A DNA stretch of 64,000 bases from Leptolyngbya sp. NIES-3755 (GCA_001548435.1 AP017308.1:4039030-4103029); one strand, 5' to 3'; shown: positions 1 to 8,606, numbered from the stretch's first letter. The notes: generated from the sequence alone by a model not told the origin. Numbers and translations: made by a program.

Positions 1-1
1 G

Positions 2-163
2 AATGATCCATATGGTGAATTGATGTTTAGCTCAGATCCCTCACAGAGCCACTACGACATTTACACCACAGGTGCAGGACTGACGTATTCCTACAATTTG
101 ATGTACCAGACTTGCTGCGAAGGCAACGAATTTTGGGTGCATTTCCTCTCGAAGCGAAAGTGA
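2..163 (+). CDS. C-terminal end of an unidentified protein (5' truncated by the window)
   Basis: An open frame runs from the window edge to a TGA at 161-163 and gives 53 residues. They are rich in aromatic and polar residues (motifs GLTYSYN and EFWVHF) and end in a basic SKRK tail. Alternating polar and aromatic residues suggest beta structure, as in a secreted or outer-membrane protein, but the fragment is too short to name. A GC-rich hairpin follows immediately, which supports this being a genuine gene end. Confidence 0.5.
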   Translation, partial: NDPYGELMFSSDPSQSHYDIYTTGAGLTYSYNLMYQTCCEGNEFWVHFLSKRK

Positions 164-169
164 TTTAGA

Positions 170-196
170 GGGCGATCGCGAATTTGTCGATCGCCC
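170..196 (+). terminator. Hairpin downstream of the truncated first gene
   Basis: A 9-bp perfect stem (170-178 with 188-196) built on a HIP1-type GGGCGATCG core closes a 9-nt loop, seven bases after the stop codon of the upstream frame. The T-tract after it is weak (TTCCTGTATT), so termination efficiency is uncertain. From 197 to 412 the sequence is AT-rich, with no gene seen; it presumably holds the promoter of the NYN-domain gene. Confidence 0.4.
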
Positions 197-412
197 TTCC
201 TGTATTAAGCAATATTAAGATTACTAATTTTTGTGTATTTTCTCGGATTTCGCTTAGCAAGAAAGAGAAAAATCAGGTTAAATCTAAAGAAAGTATTAAG
301 AATAATAAGCAAGATTAGATTATCTGCAAAAACACCCTACGTTTTCAGGTGATTTCGGCGAATTTTATAGTTCTTGATACGGCATTAACCCTATTTTCCA
401 GGAGCGGTTCCG

Positions 413-988
413 ATGCAATTAGTTTCACGATCGTCTCTACCCGCTCATTCACCGTTTCCAAACCTTTCACAGTCCGAAGCGACAGAACGAGTCGTTATCT
501 TGATCGATGGTGCGAATTTGTTCTATGCAGCCATGCAGCTTGGACTAGAAATTGACTATACGCGACTTTTGCACTGTTTAGCCAAAGGTCGATCGCTGGT
601 TCGTGCTTACTTCTACACGGGAGTCGATCGTAGCAATGATAAACAACAACGATTCCTACTTTGGATGCGCCACAACGGGTATCGAGTGGTTGCCAAAGAT
701 TTGATCCAACATCCAGACGGCTCCAAAAAAGCAGATCTGAACATTGAAATGGCAGTGGATATGCTCACCCTTTCGCAACACTGTGACCGGATTGTATTGC
801 TCAGCGGCACAGGTGATTTAACTTATGCAGTCGATCACGTTGCTTATCGTGGTGTCCAAGTTGAAGTAGTGAGCTTACCCACCATGACCAGCGATAGTTT
901 GATCAATGTCTGCGATCGCTTTGTTGATCTATCGAAGCTAAAATCCGAGATTGAGAAACTCCGACCTCAAGCCCGAATCCCAGATTGA
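413..988 (+). CDS. NYN-domain (LabA/DUF88-like) protein
   Basis: The 191-residue protein fits the NYN/PIN-like nuclease fold of the LabA/DUF88 family. An acidic cluster is visible at D32 (ILIDGAN), D108 and D116 (KKADLN...AVDML) and D135 (LSGTGDLTY), matching the usual metal-binding positions. The first 25 residues are Ser/Pro-rich and probably disordered. Family members are thought to act on RNA; LabA of Synechococcus modulates circadian output, but whether this copy does so is not known. The ATG at 413 is the first start before the domain. The 3' end overlaps the convergent ABC transporter gene by 22 bp. Confidence 0.8.
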   Translation: MQLVSRSSLPAHSPFPNLSQSEATERVVILIDGANLFYAAMQLGLEIDYTRLLHCLAKGRSLVRAYFYTGVDRSNDKQQRFLLWMRHNGYRVVAKDLIQHPDGSKKADLNIEMAVDMLTLSQHCDRIVLLSGTGDLTYAVDHVAYRGVQVEVVSLPTMTSDSLINVCDRFVDLSKLKSEIEKLRPQARIPD

Positions 989-2742
989 ACTCGCCATAAA
1001 CTGGAATACAATCCATTCAGTTCAAGTAGCTCCTCGTGAGTTCCTTGCTCAACAATGCGACCATATTCCATCACATAGATACAGTGAGCTTGTCTAATCG
1101 TTGAAAGCCGATGAGCGATCGCAATTGTCGTTCTGTGCTGAGTGATTGTTAAGAGCGATCGCTGAATTGCTGCTTCGGTTTCGTTATCGACCGCAGAAGT
1201 CGCTTCATCAAGAATCAGGATAGGTGGATCTTTGAGAATTGCTCTAGCGATCGCCAATCGTTGCCGCTGTCCGCCCGATAGTTTCTGACCGCGTTCACCC
1301 ACGATCGTGTCATATCCTTGTGGCAATTGATCAATAAACTCGTGTGCTTCTGCAAGTTTGGCAGCTTGAATCACTTCTGATCGACTTGCATCAAAACTGC
1401 CGTAACTAATGTTTTCTGCAACGGTTCCATGAAATAGGAATACCTCTTGGCTCACCCATCCAATACAGCGTCTTAGATCGCGCAATTTCAATTCTCGAAT
1501 ATCAATGCCATCTATCAGAATTTGTCCTTGCTGGATCTCATAGAATCTAAGCAGCAATTTGACTAAGGTACTTTTTCCTGAACCTGTTGCCCCTACAATT
1601 CCGATCGTTTGTCCGGCTGGAATGTGCAGGGATAGTTCTTTCAGTGCAGGAGTACGATCGACATACGAAAAGGTAATGTTCTGAATGTCTACATTGCCTT
1701 TAACTTGATGCGTTGGCAGCGATTGATCTCCGGTTGGAATTGCGATCGGGGTGTCGAGCAAATTCATCACCCGATTAATCGATGCCATTGCTCGTTGATA
1801 CTGATCTAATGTTTGTCCCAATGTTGTAAAGGGCCACAACAATCGCTGAATAATGAACACCATAAAGCCGTAAGTTCCGACTGACAGTTCGCCATTTGCA
1901 GCTTTCAATCCACCCAAAAACAATGTTGCTGTGAATCCGATCAAAATCACAAATCGAATCACAGGAACGAATGCCGCAGAAAGGTCGATCGCTTTTCCAT
2001 TACTTTTCCGATATGCTTCACTTTCAGCCCCGACCCGATCGAGTTCATACTCTTCCGCCGTAAAGCTCTTAATTGTTGCAATTCCCGATAAGTTATTCGC
2101 CAATCTTGCGCTAATCAATCCCGATTTCTGTCTAACATCTGCATACCGTGGAGCCAATCGATTTTGAAACACGATCGAACCCCATAAAATAAACGGAATC
2201 GGCAACATCGCTAACCACGAAACCGAAGGCGCAAACGCAATAAAAGTTCCACCGACTAACAATACAGTCGTGAAGAATTGCAGAATCTGATTTGCACCAC
2301 TGTCGAGAAATCTTTCAAGCTGATTAATATCATCATTGAGAATCGCAAGTAGATTACCTGTGGTTTCAGTTTCAAAAAAACCAAGCTCTAACTCTTGTAA
2401 ATGCTGGTAGGCATCCAAGCGTAAATCATGCTGCATCGCTTGACCAAGATTTCGCCATTGTCGATCGTAGAAATATTCAAACAGCGATTCTGCTCCCCAA
2501 ATGATCAGCGTGAGGAATGAAATAAACGTAAGTTGTCCAATTAGACCCGTGATTCCAAGTGCAGCAATCCAAGAGCGATCGCGGCTTACCACGATATCAA
2601 CTGCTATCCCGATTAAATAAGGCGGCGCGAGATCGAAGACTTTGTTGAGAACTGAATAGACACTAGCACGAAGAGCTGAAGTGCGATAAATGCGATCGTA
2701 GTTAAACAATCGTTTGAGCGGATGAACCTTGGCAGATGTCAT
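967..2742 (-). CDS. ABC exporter, fused membrane and ATPase domains (MsbA/MDR type)
   Basis: The 591-residue half-transporter has an N-terminal six-helix membrane domain (about residues 20-310) and a C-terminal ATPase. Visible motifs are Walker A GATGSGKS near 385, signature LSGGQ near 488, Walker B ILILDE near 510 with the catalytic Glu, and the switch His in IAHRLST. It should work as a homodimer exporting a lipid, peptide or drug-like substrate; the substrate cannot be read. The frame extends to a TTG at 2757, but the ATG at 2742 is preferred. Its 5' end and promoter are part of a 114-bp direct repeat whose second copy carries a truncated version of its first 20 codons. Confidence 0.9.
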   Translation of the reverse strand: MTSAKVHPLKRLFNYDRIYRTSALRASVYSVLNKVFDLAPPYLIGIAVDIVVSRDRSWIAALGITGLIGQLTFISFLTLIIWGAESLFEYFYDRQWRNLGQAMQHDLRLDAYQHLQELELGFFETETTGNLLAILNDDINQLERFLDSGANQILQFFTTVLLVGGTFIAFAPSVSWLAMLPIPFILWGSIVFQNRLAPRYADVRQKSGLISARLANNLSGIATIKSFTAEEYELDRVGAESEAYRKSNGKAIDLSAAFVPVIRFVILIGFTATLFLGGLKAANGELSVGTYGFMVFIIQRLLWPFTTLGQTLDQYQRAMASINRVMNLLDTPIAIPTGDQSLPTHQVKGNVDIQNITFSYVDRTPALKELSLHIPAGQTIGIVGATGSGKSTLVKLLLRFYEIQQGQILIDGIDIRELKLRDLRRCIGWVSQEVFLFHGTVAENISYGSFDASRSEVIQAAKLAEAHEFIDQLPQGYDTIVGERGQKLSGGQRQRLAIARAILKDPPILILDEATSAVDNETEAAIQRSLLTITQHRTTIAIAHRLSTIRQAHCIYVMEYGRIVEQGTHEELLELNGLYSSLWRVQSGIRA

Positions 2743-2799
2743 AGTCACGAGATCCAAGTAATCTCACTATGCTACAACTTGTCGTTTTATTTTGCAGCG
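2686..2799. repeat. Direct repeat copy 1, spanning the ABC exporter start and the first codons of the toxin-like gene
   Basis: This 114-bp segment matches 3649-3762 at a constant offset of 963 bp, with 7 mismatches and no gaps by eye. It contains the first codons and promoter of the minus-strand ABC exporter and the ATG with about ten codons of the plus-strand toxin-like gene. The two copies bracket the toxin/immunity pair, as expected if the cassette was gained or copied by a tandem-duplication-like event. Confidence 0.9.
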
Positions 2800-3248
2800 C
2801 TCAAATTTTGTCGCACAGCGGTGTAAATTATGAATTTAATCATGTTTTGGAGGAAGGAATTATTTTTGAGTTGTTGGCAGGTGAAGGAACTGTAGGGCGA
2901 TATGGAGATCTACTCAAGCTTGGACGTAGAGGGGACAATCTAACCCCACATCATGTGCCATCTAACGCCTATATGACTGCGAAAGTAACAAGCTATTCGC
3001 GCAACTTAGGAATTGCGATGATGATAGAACATCCAGTGCCAGGGGCAGGCGGTCGCCACCGACAAACGCTTTCTTACGGGCAGTCACCCGATTTAAGTCT
3101 TACACCCAGGCAGGTTTTAGCAAGAGAAATTCGAGATTTGAGAGTGTTATATCAGCGTCAGAACGTTTACACTAAAGCAATTAAACGCAGTTTACAAGCG
3201 ATCGCGCAATTGAATCATTCGGCTTGGCTTGGCGTGTTTGAAAAGTAG
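2769..3248 (+). CDS. Orphan toxin-like domain (polymorphic-toxin C-terminal module)
   Basis: The 159-residue product has a core from about residue 37 with GRYGDLLKLGRRGD, LTPHHVPS and GAGGRHRQTLSYG, a paired His and His/Arg pattern that resembles C-terminal toxin modules of large RHS or hemagglutinin-type polymorphic toxins; this is from memory of the family, not a search. Such modules normally sit behind long delivery domains, which are absent. The ATG and about ten codons lie inside the 114-bp repeat, so the N-terminus may be a chance fusion. A TTG near 2872, after the purine-rich GGAGGAAGGA, is another possible start. An Imm30-like gene follows after 11 bp, supporting a toxin/immunity pair. 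Confidence 0.55.
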   Translation: MLQLVVLFCSAQILSHSGVNYEFNHVLEEGIIFELLAGEGTVGRYGDLLKLGRRGDNLTPHHVPSNAYMTAKVTSYSRNLGIAMMIEHPVPGAGGRHRQTLSYGQSPDLSLTPRQVLAREIRDLRVLYQRQNVYTKAIKRSLQAIAQLNHSAWLGVFEK

Positions 3249-3259
3249 GAGCGTTCTGT

Positions 3260-3637
3260 ATGAGTTCCGATTCACTGATTGATCTCTTAGAAGCAAATCG
3301 CTTGATGCGATCGACCGATGAAGTTGCCTGCTTTGAGCAAACACTAGAACAACTTGCCCAATATCCTGACGCAGCAGATTTGCCAAGGTTGCATCTCATT
3401 TTCGATGATGCTTGTGAACATCCAGAAGTGATGTTTAGCCTAGTGCATTTTCTAGAGTCATTTGATGTGCAGCAACAAGTAGAAGCATTTGTTCAGGTCA
3501 TGCCGAAAATGGTGAACCGGGCAGCAGAATGGACAGCGATTTTACATTCTCGAATGATGAATGATGAGATTGCACGATCCGTGTTCGAGGAGCGATCGAG
3601 ATTTGTCAAAATTCCGACAGCAATTTCAATCAAGTAG
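3260..3637 (+). CDS. Immunity-protein candidate (Imm30-like)
   Basis: The 125-residue protein is acidic and predicted all-helical, without a signal peptide or membrane segment. The stretch PEVMFSLVHFLESF and the later WTAILHSRMMN recall the Imm30 family of immunity proteins, which neutralise cognate polymorphic-toxin domains in the cytoplasm. It starts 11 bp after the toxin-like gene on the same strand, the usual order for such pairs. The ATG at 3260 has a weak upstream GGAG. The Imm30 assignment is from memory; position and gene order are the stronger argument. Confidence 0.55.
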   Translation: MSSDSLIDLLEANRLMRSTDEVACFEQTLEQLAQYPDAADLPRLHLIFDDACEHPEVMFSLVHFLESFDVQQQVEAFVQVMPKMVNRAAEWTAILHSRMMNDEIARSVFEERSRFVKIPTAISIK

Positions 3638-3642
3638 AGTGC

Positions 3643-3705
3643 TTAGCTATAAATGCGATCGTAGTTAAACAATCGCTGGAGCGGATGAGGCTTGGCAGAT
3701 GGCAT
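3643..3705 (-). pseudogene. Truncated copy of the ABC exporter N-terminus
   Basis: Read on the minus strand from an ATG at 3705, 20 codons closely match the start of the ABC exporter at 2742 (shared HPL-RLFNYDRIY) and then hit a TAA at 3645-3643. It lies within direct repeat copy 2 and is the residue of a duplication or insertion event. It is unlikely to make a functional product. Confidence 0.75.
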
Positions 3706-3762
3706 AGTCACGAGATCCAAGTAATCTCACTATGCTACAACTTGTGATTTTATTTTGCAGCG
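3649..3762. repeat. Direct repeat copy 2, downstream of the immunity gene
   Basis: Second copy of the 114-bp repeat at 2686-2799, with 7 mismatches. It starts 12 bp after the immunity gene stop and ends 44 bp before the VOC gene. It contains the relic of the ABC exporter start and an ATG in the same context as the toxin-like gene, here followed by a frame that closes after 13 codons. Confidence 0.9.
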
Positions 3763-3806
3763 ATCGTTTAAGGTAGATGTAACCTTCATGTCAAGGACGT
3801 ATCGCG

Positions 3807-4166
3807 ATGCAGACGACACTAGGTAATATCAATCTTTATGTGCAGGATATTGAACGTGCAAGACAGTTCTACACCGATATGCTCGGACTTGTAGAAGATC
3901 AACAACGATCCTTTCGTCCCAGTTTCATCTTTCTGAATGCGGGAGGGTGTACGCTAACTTTGCAAGATTCATCCGCACCCGGAGCAGCTTTCGGAAAATC
4001 AGACAGCGTAGAACTTGGATTCGATGTTGAAGCAGTTCGAGAAAAATTAAAAAATCAGGGAATTGCGGTCAGTGAAATTCAACAAATGGGCTGGGGTGGT
4101 GGATTTGATGCCGTTGATCCTGATGGTCATCGGTTGACAATTTATCGGATGCGTGATGAGAGTTGA
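3807..4166 (+). CDS. VOC-superfamily (glyoxalase/bleomycin-resistance-like) protein
   Basis: The 119-residue single-domain protein begins with the VOC signature (LGNINLYVQDIERARQFYTD) and ends with VDPDGHRLTIYRM. Members fold as paired beta-alpha-beta-beta-beta modules and often bind a metal through His and Glu; their reactions range from glyoxalase to dioxygenase and drug sequestration, so the substrate is unknown. It starts just after direct repeat copy 2, and its stop lies 3 bp from the 3' end of the convergent CCB-type gene. Confidence 0.85.
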   Translation: MQTTLGNINLYVQDIERARQFYTDMLGLVEDQQRSFRPSFIFLNAGGCTLTLQDSSAPGAAFGKSDSVELGFDVEAVREKLKNQGIAVSEIQQMGWGGGFDAVDPDGHRLTIYRMRDES

Positions 4167-4169
4167 CGA

Positions 4170-4817
4170 TCACAATTGGCTGAGGGAGTTATCGAGTTTT
4201 TCTGCGATCGCACTCACCCAATTCTCATCCTGTTTTGTATAGCTCCGAGGTGCATTCGCTCCCAAAATTAGAACGCCTTCTTTCCCGATCGGCTGACAAA
4301 TCACACCTTGAGTATTTTCGGGCAGATAATCGAATTCAATCTTTCCAGGATAAACATTCAGAGCAACGAGATAAATCGGTTTTTGCTTATCCAGAACGCG
4401 CTGCAAGATGGCTCCTGGTTTCACTTCTTTATTTGGGCTGAGAATGCCGCGACGGAGGAGAACTTTACCGCGATAGTAGACGATTAGCGATCGGGTAACG
4501 GTATTCGTCAGCAAAATATGAGATGCCCAAGCTAACTCAGTTTTCACAGAATCGGGTAAGTTTGGATCAAGTTCAAACCCTTCTTCGCCAACTAATTCCA
4601 CGCTGTCTGGGGTGCGGGGTTGGATTTGCTGCCAGAGTAAGCCAGTCAAAATCAGAATCGCGCTCAAAATCACGCCCATCACATCCGATCGCGATTGAGA
4701 ATTGGTCAGATCAGGGGTGAGAATTCGATTGGTGAATAACAAACTTCCGCCGAGAATGCCAACAGCGATCGGTAAAAGTCGTAAAATTCGATTCGGATCA
4801 GGCTTTGCCATAGTCAA
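4170..4817 (-). CDS. CCB2/CCB4-like factor for cytochrome b6 haem ci assembly
   Basis: The 215-residue protein has two N-terminal membrane segments (about residues 12-32 and 46-62) followed by a soluble domain of the DUF2930, cofactor assembly of complex C subunit B type. Chloroplast CCB2 and CCB4 help attach the covalent haem ci to cytochrome b6. Recognisable stretches are ILRLLPIAVGILGGSLLFTN and the GKVLLRRGIL block. A second ATG two codons downstream (4811) is equally possible. It is divergent from the PBP4-type gene across 40 bp, so the two promoters must be compact. Confidence 0.75.
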   Translation of the reverse strand: MTMAKPDPNRILRLLPIAVGILGGSLLFTNRILTPDLTNSQSRSDVMGVILSAILILTGLLWQQIQPRTPDSVELVGEEGFELDPNLPDSVKTELAWASHILLTNTVTRSLIVYYRGKVLLRRGILSPNKEVKPGAILQRVLDKQKPIYLVALNVYPGKIEFDYLPENTQGVICQPIGKEGVLILGANAPRSYTKQDENWVSAIAEKLDNSLSQL

Positions 4818-4857
4818 GGATTGAACGATACTCTTTTACCGTACAGGAGGAAGTGAA

Positions 4858-6141
4858 TTGCTGGATCTGTTGAGCGCAGGATTAGTGTCGGGCTGGTTAA
4901 AGCTCGCAGGATTGCCGTCTACGTTTGATCCGAGCGAAATGTTTGCTCAGACAACGGTTCAAACTCCATTTTGGCAAACGACTGATCCAACGGCGGAGAA
5001 AATCGTCAAGGACTATCTGGAGTTCCTCAATCGTCAAGGTTTGAAGTCTGAAGATCAAGGCATTTGGCTACAATCAGGCTCGAATTTGCTGTTAAGTAAT
5101 CGTGGTACAAATCCGATTCCTGCGGCTTCTTTGACGAAAGTTGCAACTTCACTGGCAGCATTGCAAACTTGGGGCGCAGAGCATCAGTTTGAAACGGTGA
5201 TGAGTTCGACGGGTACAATCGAGAATGGCACTCTTAAAGGCGATTTAGTCATTCAAGGTGGCGGCGATCCATTGTTTTTGTGGGAAGATGCGATCGCAAT
5301 CGGAAATACACTGCAAAAACTGGGTATTAATCGGATTTCAGGCAATCTGATCATCCATGGCAGCTTTATGATGAGCTTTCGAGAGGATGCCACTAAATCC
5401 GGTGAATTGTTGAAAAAAGCATTGAACTCGAAGACTTGGGATGAGGATATTCGAGAAGAATTTGGCAATGCAGAAATGATCCGCCCGACGATCGAAATAA
5501 AGGGCAGTGTGCAGACTGGATCAGCAACCCCAACTCAGGTGTTGTTGAAATATCGATCGCTTCCCTTAGTTCATCTGCTCAAATATCTCAATGTTCACAG
5601 TCAAAATGAGATGTCGCAGATGTTAGCTAATAATCTAGGCGGTGCAAAAACTGTGATCGAGAAAGCTTCCAAAGCTGCGAATATTTCACCGGATGAATTG
5701 CGATTGGTGAATGGTTCTGGATTGGGTACAGACAATCGAATCTCACCTCATGCGGCTTGTGCGATGTTTGCAGCGATCGAGCGAACCATGCACCCGTTGA
5801 ATTTGTCGATCGCTGATTTCTTCCCAACTTCTGGAGTTGATCAGATTGGAACATTGGAAGACCGCAGCATTCCCAAGCAATCCGTGATCAAAACTGGAAC
5901 ATTGAATCAAGTGAGTGCTTTAGCTGGAGTGGTTCCGACTCGCGATCGTGGTTTAGTTTGGTTTGCTATTATCAATCGCGGAACAGACATTCTTGAACTT
6001 CGACACCAACAGGATCTGTTGCTCCAAGCTTTGCAGAAAGAATGGGGTTCTGATGTCGATTCAACTGTGATTCAACCGAGTTCATGGTTAAAGGAAACTC
6101 TACCAGAACAACGAATTGAAGTTATGCAAAATCGCGGTTAA
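4858..6141 (+). CDS. dacB: D-alanyl-D-alanine carboxypeptidase, PBP4/S13 family
   Basis: The 427-residue protein shows the three penicillin-binding active-site motifs in order: SLTK at S91-K94, SQN at 248-250 and KTG at 345-347. PBP4-type enzymes trim or cleave peptidoglycan cross-links in the periplasm. It is shorter than the E. coli family member, with a reduced insert between SxxK and SxN. The start is a TTG at 4858, supported by a perfect AGGAGG at 4845-4850 with 7-nt spacing; no in-frame ATG lies nearby. The first 20 residues are hydrophobic enough for a signal or anchor. The 3' end overlaps the convergent TPR gene by 20 bp. Confidence 0.85.
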   Translation: MLDLLSAGLVSGWLKLAGLPSTFDPSEMFAQTTVQTPFWQTTDPTAEKIVKDYLEFLNRQGLKSEDQGIWLQSGSNLLLSNRGTNPIPAASLTKVATSLAALQTWGAEHQFETVMSSTGTIENGTLKGDLVIQGGGDPLFLWEDAIAIGNTLQKLGINRISGNLIIHGSFMMSFREDATKSGELLKKALNSKTWDEDIREEFGNAEMIRPTIEIKGSVQTGSATPTQVLLKYRSLPLVHLLKYLNVHSQNEMSQMLANNLGGAKTVIEKASKAANISPDELRLVNGSGLGTDNRISPHAACAMFAAIERTMHPLNLSIADFFPTSGVDQIGTLEDRSIPKQSVIKTGTLNQVSALAGVVPTRDRGLVWFAIINRGTDILELRHQQDLLLQALQKEWGSDVDSTVIQPSSWLKETLPEQRIEVMQNRG

Positions 6142-7216
6142 AAGCAAGACCACTGTAGAGATGAAATGCTGAACCCCATAATGCAGATTCGTAAGCTTCC
6201 AGATGATGCGGAATTCGATCGAGCAAAATCGGAAACTCGATCGCGGTTTCTCCAAATACAGCAAAATCTGACCACATTGGTTTTTCAGGAATTTGCTCAG
6301 TCAAAAAGTTCAGCAAACTATTCCAGTGCAGTCGATTGATCGATTGATCAAGCTCGATCGTCGCATCGCCCATCGCCCCAAATTCAATCCCTTGATCAAA
6401 GTGATAGCGCCAATCACACAGTCTCAAAATGCAGCGTCTTTTCGGTAAATGTAAATCACAGACTTGCACATAGTCTAATGTTTTCTCTTTGCGCTGCCGC
6501 TCTACACCTTTCCGCACTGATCCATCTACAACGCGCTCAAAGATTGGTAACTGCCCCTCGACCCGCTGAGAGACTTCTGCCCAATCAAAGGTAAGTGATC
6601 CAAGCTGTCCATTTTCGTCGTGACAGACAACAACGGCTTTCGGTGCATAATCCACAAAGTACAACACTTCAAACACTGGAACGGTCTTGAGTGCGAATTC
6701 GGTTGTGCAGAAGGCAGGAATGTTTGCGGCTTTGAGTTGCTGTTGGTAAAAGTTCAGTTCCCCGATCGCGCCTAATCGATACATTTTCCACCCGCGATTG
6801 GGCAAGTGTAATCGAGCCGTATACATATCAAGATTGAAGATTCGAGCAAAGTCTTTTGCAGCTTGAGTTCGGGTTTCAGGTGCGATCGCTTCAAGAATCA
6901 ATAAACCGGGTTCAGTATTTTCGGGTGTAGATTTGGCTTGCTCGATCGCTTGTTGCCGTTTTGCCTGAGATTTTGCTGCAATTCTCTGAAGTCCTTGCCG
7001 CGCATGAGAGACAATCTTGGGGTGCGTTACATTCTTCAAAAGCTGCTCATAGAGTGTCGTTGCACCATCGAAATTGTCAGAAACTTCGTACAACCTGGCT
7101 TTATACAAATGTCCCCAAGGATTTTGAGGCGATGCTTGAAGAAACTCTTTTACCAATCGGGCGGCAAGGTTGTAATCTTGGCGATCGAAGGCTGCCGCAA
7201 TCTGATCCAGTGACAT
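6122..7216 (-). CDS. Tetratricopeptide-repeat protein of unknown function
   Basis: The 364-residue soluble protein begins with TPR-like helices (about residues 5-85: AARLVKEFLQASPQNPWGHL, then LYEVSDNFDGATTLYEQLL). A mixed alpha/beta C-terminal region follows that I do not recognise, with a CDLHLPKRRCILRLCDWRYH block. TPRs mediate protein contacts, so a scaffold or assembly role is possible. It lies 24 bp downstream of rsmE on the same strand and may be co-transcribed with it. Confidence 0.7.
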   Translation of the reverse strand: MSLDQIAAAFDRQDYNLAARLVKEFLQASPQNPWGHLYKARLYEVSDNFDGATTLYEQLLKNVTHPKIVSHARQGLQRIAAKSQAKRQQAIEQAKSTPENTEPGLLILEAIAPETRTQAAKDFARIFNLDMYTARLHLPNRGWKMYRLGAIGELNFYQQQLKAANIPAFCTTEFALKTVPVFEVLYFVDYAPKAVVVCHDENGQLGSLTFDWAEVSQRVEGQLPIFERVVDGSVRKGVERQRKEKTLDYVQVCDLHLPKRRCILRLCDWRYHFDQGIEFGAMGDATIELDQSINRLHWNSLLNFLTEQIPEKPMWSDFAVFGETAIEFPILLDRIPHHLEAYESALWGSAFHLYSGLAFNRDFA

Positions 7217-7240
7217 AATGAGACGCGAAAATCTGCCCTT

Positions 7241-7957
7241 TTAGGTTTCACTTCTGGCGCGACTTTCTACCAGTCCAGCAATTAAGGAGGCAGCAGCGAT
7301 CGGAGCGGTGACTGCTCTTAAAATTCGTTTTCCCAGGGTTACAGGTTGATAGTGATGCGCGATCGCCATTTCAACCTCTTGATTTGTCCATCCGCCTTCA
7401 CACCCGATCGCCACAATCACCGAACTACCAAACTCACAATTCAGTAAGTGCTGTGATGTACTTCGCTCGGCACAAATGTAATGAGAATCCGCCTGCAATT
7501 GTTCTAATGCAAGTTTGAAAGGCATTGGTTCTAGAATCGTCGGCACGATTTGGCGTTCGGATTGTTCTGCGGCTTCTTGAGCAATTCGCCTCCAGCGATC
7601 GAGTTTATTTCCGCTTGGATTGAGTAAAGTACGATCGCTCATCACAGGCGCAATACAAGCGACTCCTAATTCTGTGACCTGACGCACAACATCATCGAAT
7701 CCTGTTTTCGGTAGCGCTAACATCAATGTGATCGAGACGGATAACTCTGATGATGCTTGTAGTGGTTCGATTAGTGTTGCTTGATCGGATTCGAGTGCTG
7801 CGATCCAAGAGTGTCCTTTCCCGTCGAGAGCAATAAAGCGATCGCCATTTTTTAACCGCAAAACATGGCTCAAATAATGTCGCTGTTCAATTGATAGTTC
7901 AATTTGTGTTTGGTTGAATTGCTCAGAAGCAATGACTAATCGTTGAAGTTGCGCCAA
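7241..7957 (-). CDS. rsmE: 16S rRNA (uracil-1498-N3)-methyltransferase RsmE
   Basis: The 238-residue protein has an N-terminal PUA-like domain (HYLSHVLRLKNGD) and a C-terminal SPOUT methyltransferase domain ending in the trefoil-knot motifs IGCEGGWTNQEV and LGKRILRAVTAPIAA. RsmE methylates U1498 of 16S rRNA in the assembled 30S subunit using S-adenosylmethionine. Length is normal for the family. It lies 8 bp downstream of the Uma2 gene and upstream of the TPR gene, all on the minus strand. Confidence 0.9.
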   Translation of the reverse strand: MAQLQRLVIASEQFNQTQIELSIEQRHYLSHVLRLKNGDRFIALDGKGHSWIAALESDQATLIEPLQASSELSVSITLMLALPKTGFDDVVRQVTELGVACIAPVMSDRTLLNPSGNKLDRWRRIAQEAAEQSERQIVPTILEPMPFKLALEQLQADSHYICAERSTSQHLLNCEFGSSVIVAIGCEGGWTNQEVEMAIAHHYQPVTLGKRILRAVTAPIAAASLIAGLVESRARSET

Positions 7958-7965
7958 GATTGTTT

Positions 7966-8598
7966 CTATGAATGAATGAGTACTTCAAACTCATCAAGAG
8001 CTTGACTAACACCCACTATTTTCGCACGTTGCATAAACCGAGGAATCAGATCAATCACCGCAAAGTCTGGAAACGTTGAACTGACCGAAACTTCTCGATA
8101 TTCTCCGTTCTCCAGAACATTGATTTTCAACTTTCCTTTTGCATAGATCCAAAGCTCAGGAATACCCAATGCCTGATAAGCAGATAGCTCAGTTTTAGAA
8201 GTAACATCCGTTTCAATGGCTAAATCAGGAGGCGGATCAACCGTTAAATCAATCCGATCCTTTCCAATTACGGCTTGATAGTTCTGAATGTAAAAACAAT
8301 CATCTGGCTCAATACCCGCCAACATTTCCTCACGCTTAAAGGTTGTCGAGCCAAGCGGTTCCCATCTTCGCTTTTGAGCCTTGAGCAAGAGTTTTACCAA
8401 ATCTGCGATGAAGACTTTCGATCGCTCATGTTCTGGCAGTGGAGCCATAATCTCTAACGTTTGATCCGCATACGCAACTCTCGGCAATCGTCGATCGCCT
8501 AATTCCGCCAAAACTTCCTCGAATCGCTGCCAGGAAACAGGCTGGAGTGTCACCCGTTCCCCTGGTTCTAACTGCAATCGGATCGAAGTGGATAACAT
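7966..8598 (-). CDS. Uma2-family PD-(D/E)XK nuclease-like protein
   Basis: The 210-residue protein shows the Uma2 (DUF820) pattern greatly expanded in cyanobacteria: an early MAPLPEHERSK, then PDLAIETDV with the core acidic residues and an ELWIYAKGKLKINVL strand. The fold is related to restriction endonucleases, but the biological role is not settled. It starts 39 bp after the sulfite reductase gene behind a strong terminator, so it probably has its own promoter or depends on readthrough. Confidence 0.85.
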   Translation of the reverse strand: MLSTSIRLQLEPGERVTLQPVSWQRFEEVLAELGDRRLPRVAYADQTLEIMAPLPEHERSKVFIADLVKLLLKAQKRRWEPLGSTTFKREEMLAGIEPDDCFYIQNYQAVIGKDRIDLTVDPPPDLAIETDVTSKTELSAYQALGIPELWIYAKGKLKINVLENGEYREVSVSSTFPDFAVIDLIPRFMQRAKIVGVSQALDEFEVLIHS

Positions 8599-8606
8599 AA
8601 GTGCAA

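Noticed and set aside
170-196. GCGATCGC-based palindromes as regulator sites
   Set aside because: GCGATCGC (HIP1) occurs throughout the window, in and between genes, as in many cyanobacterial genomes; only those within clear stem-T-tract contexts were used as terminators.
349-555. 68-codon frame overlapping the start of the NYN gene
   Set aside because: It is out of frame with the NYN domain, has no conserved pattern and no ribosome site; the NYN frame explains the DNA.
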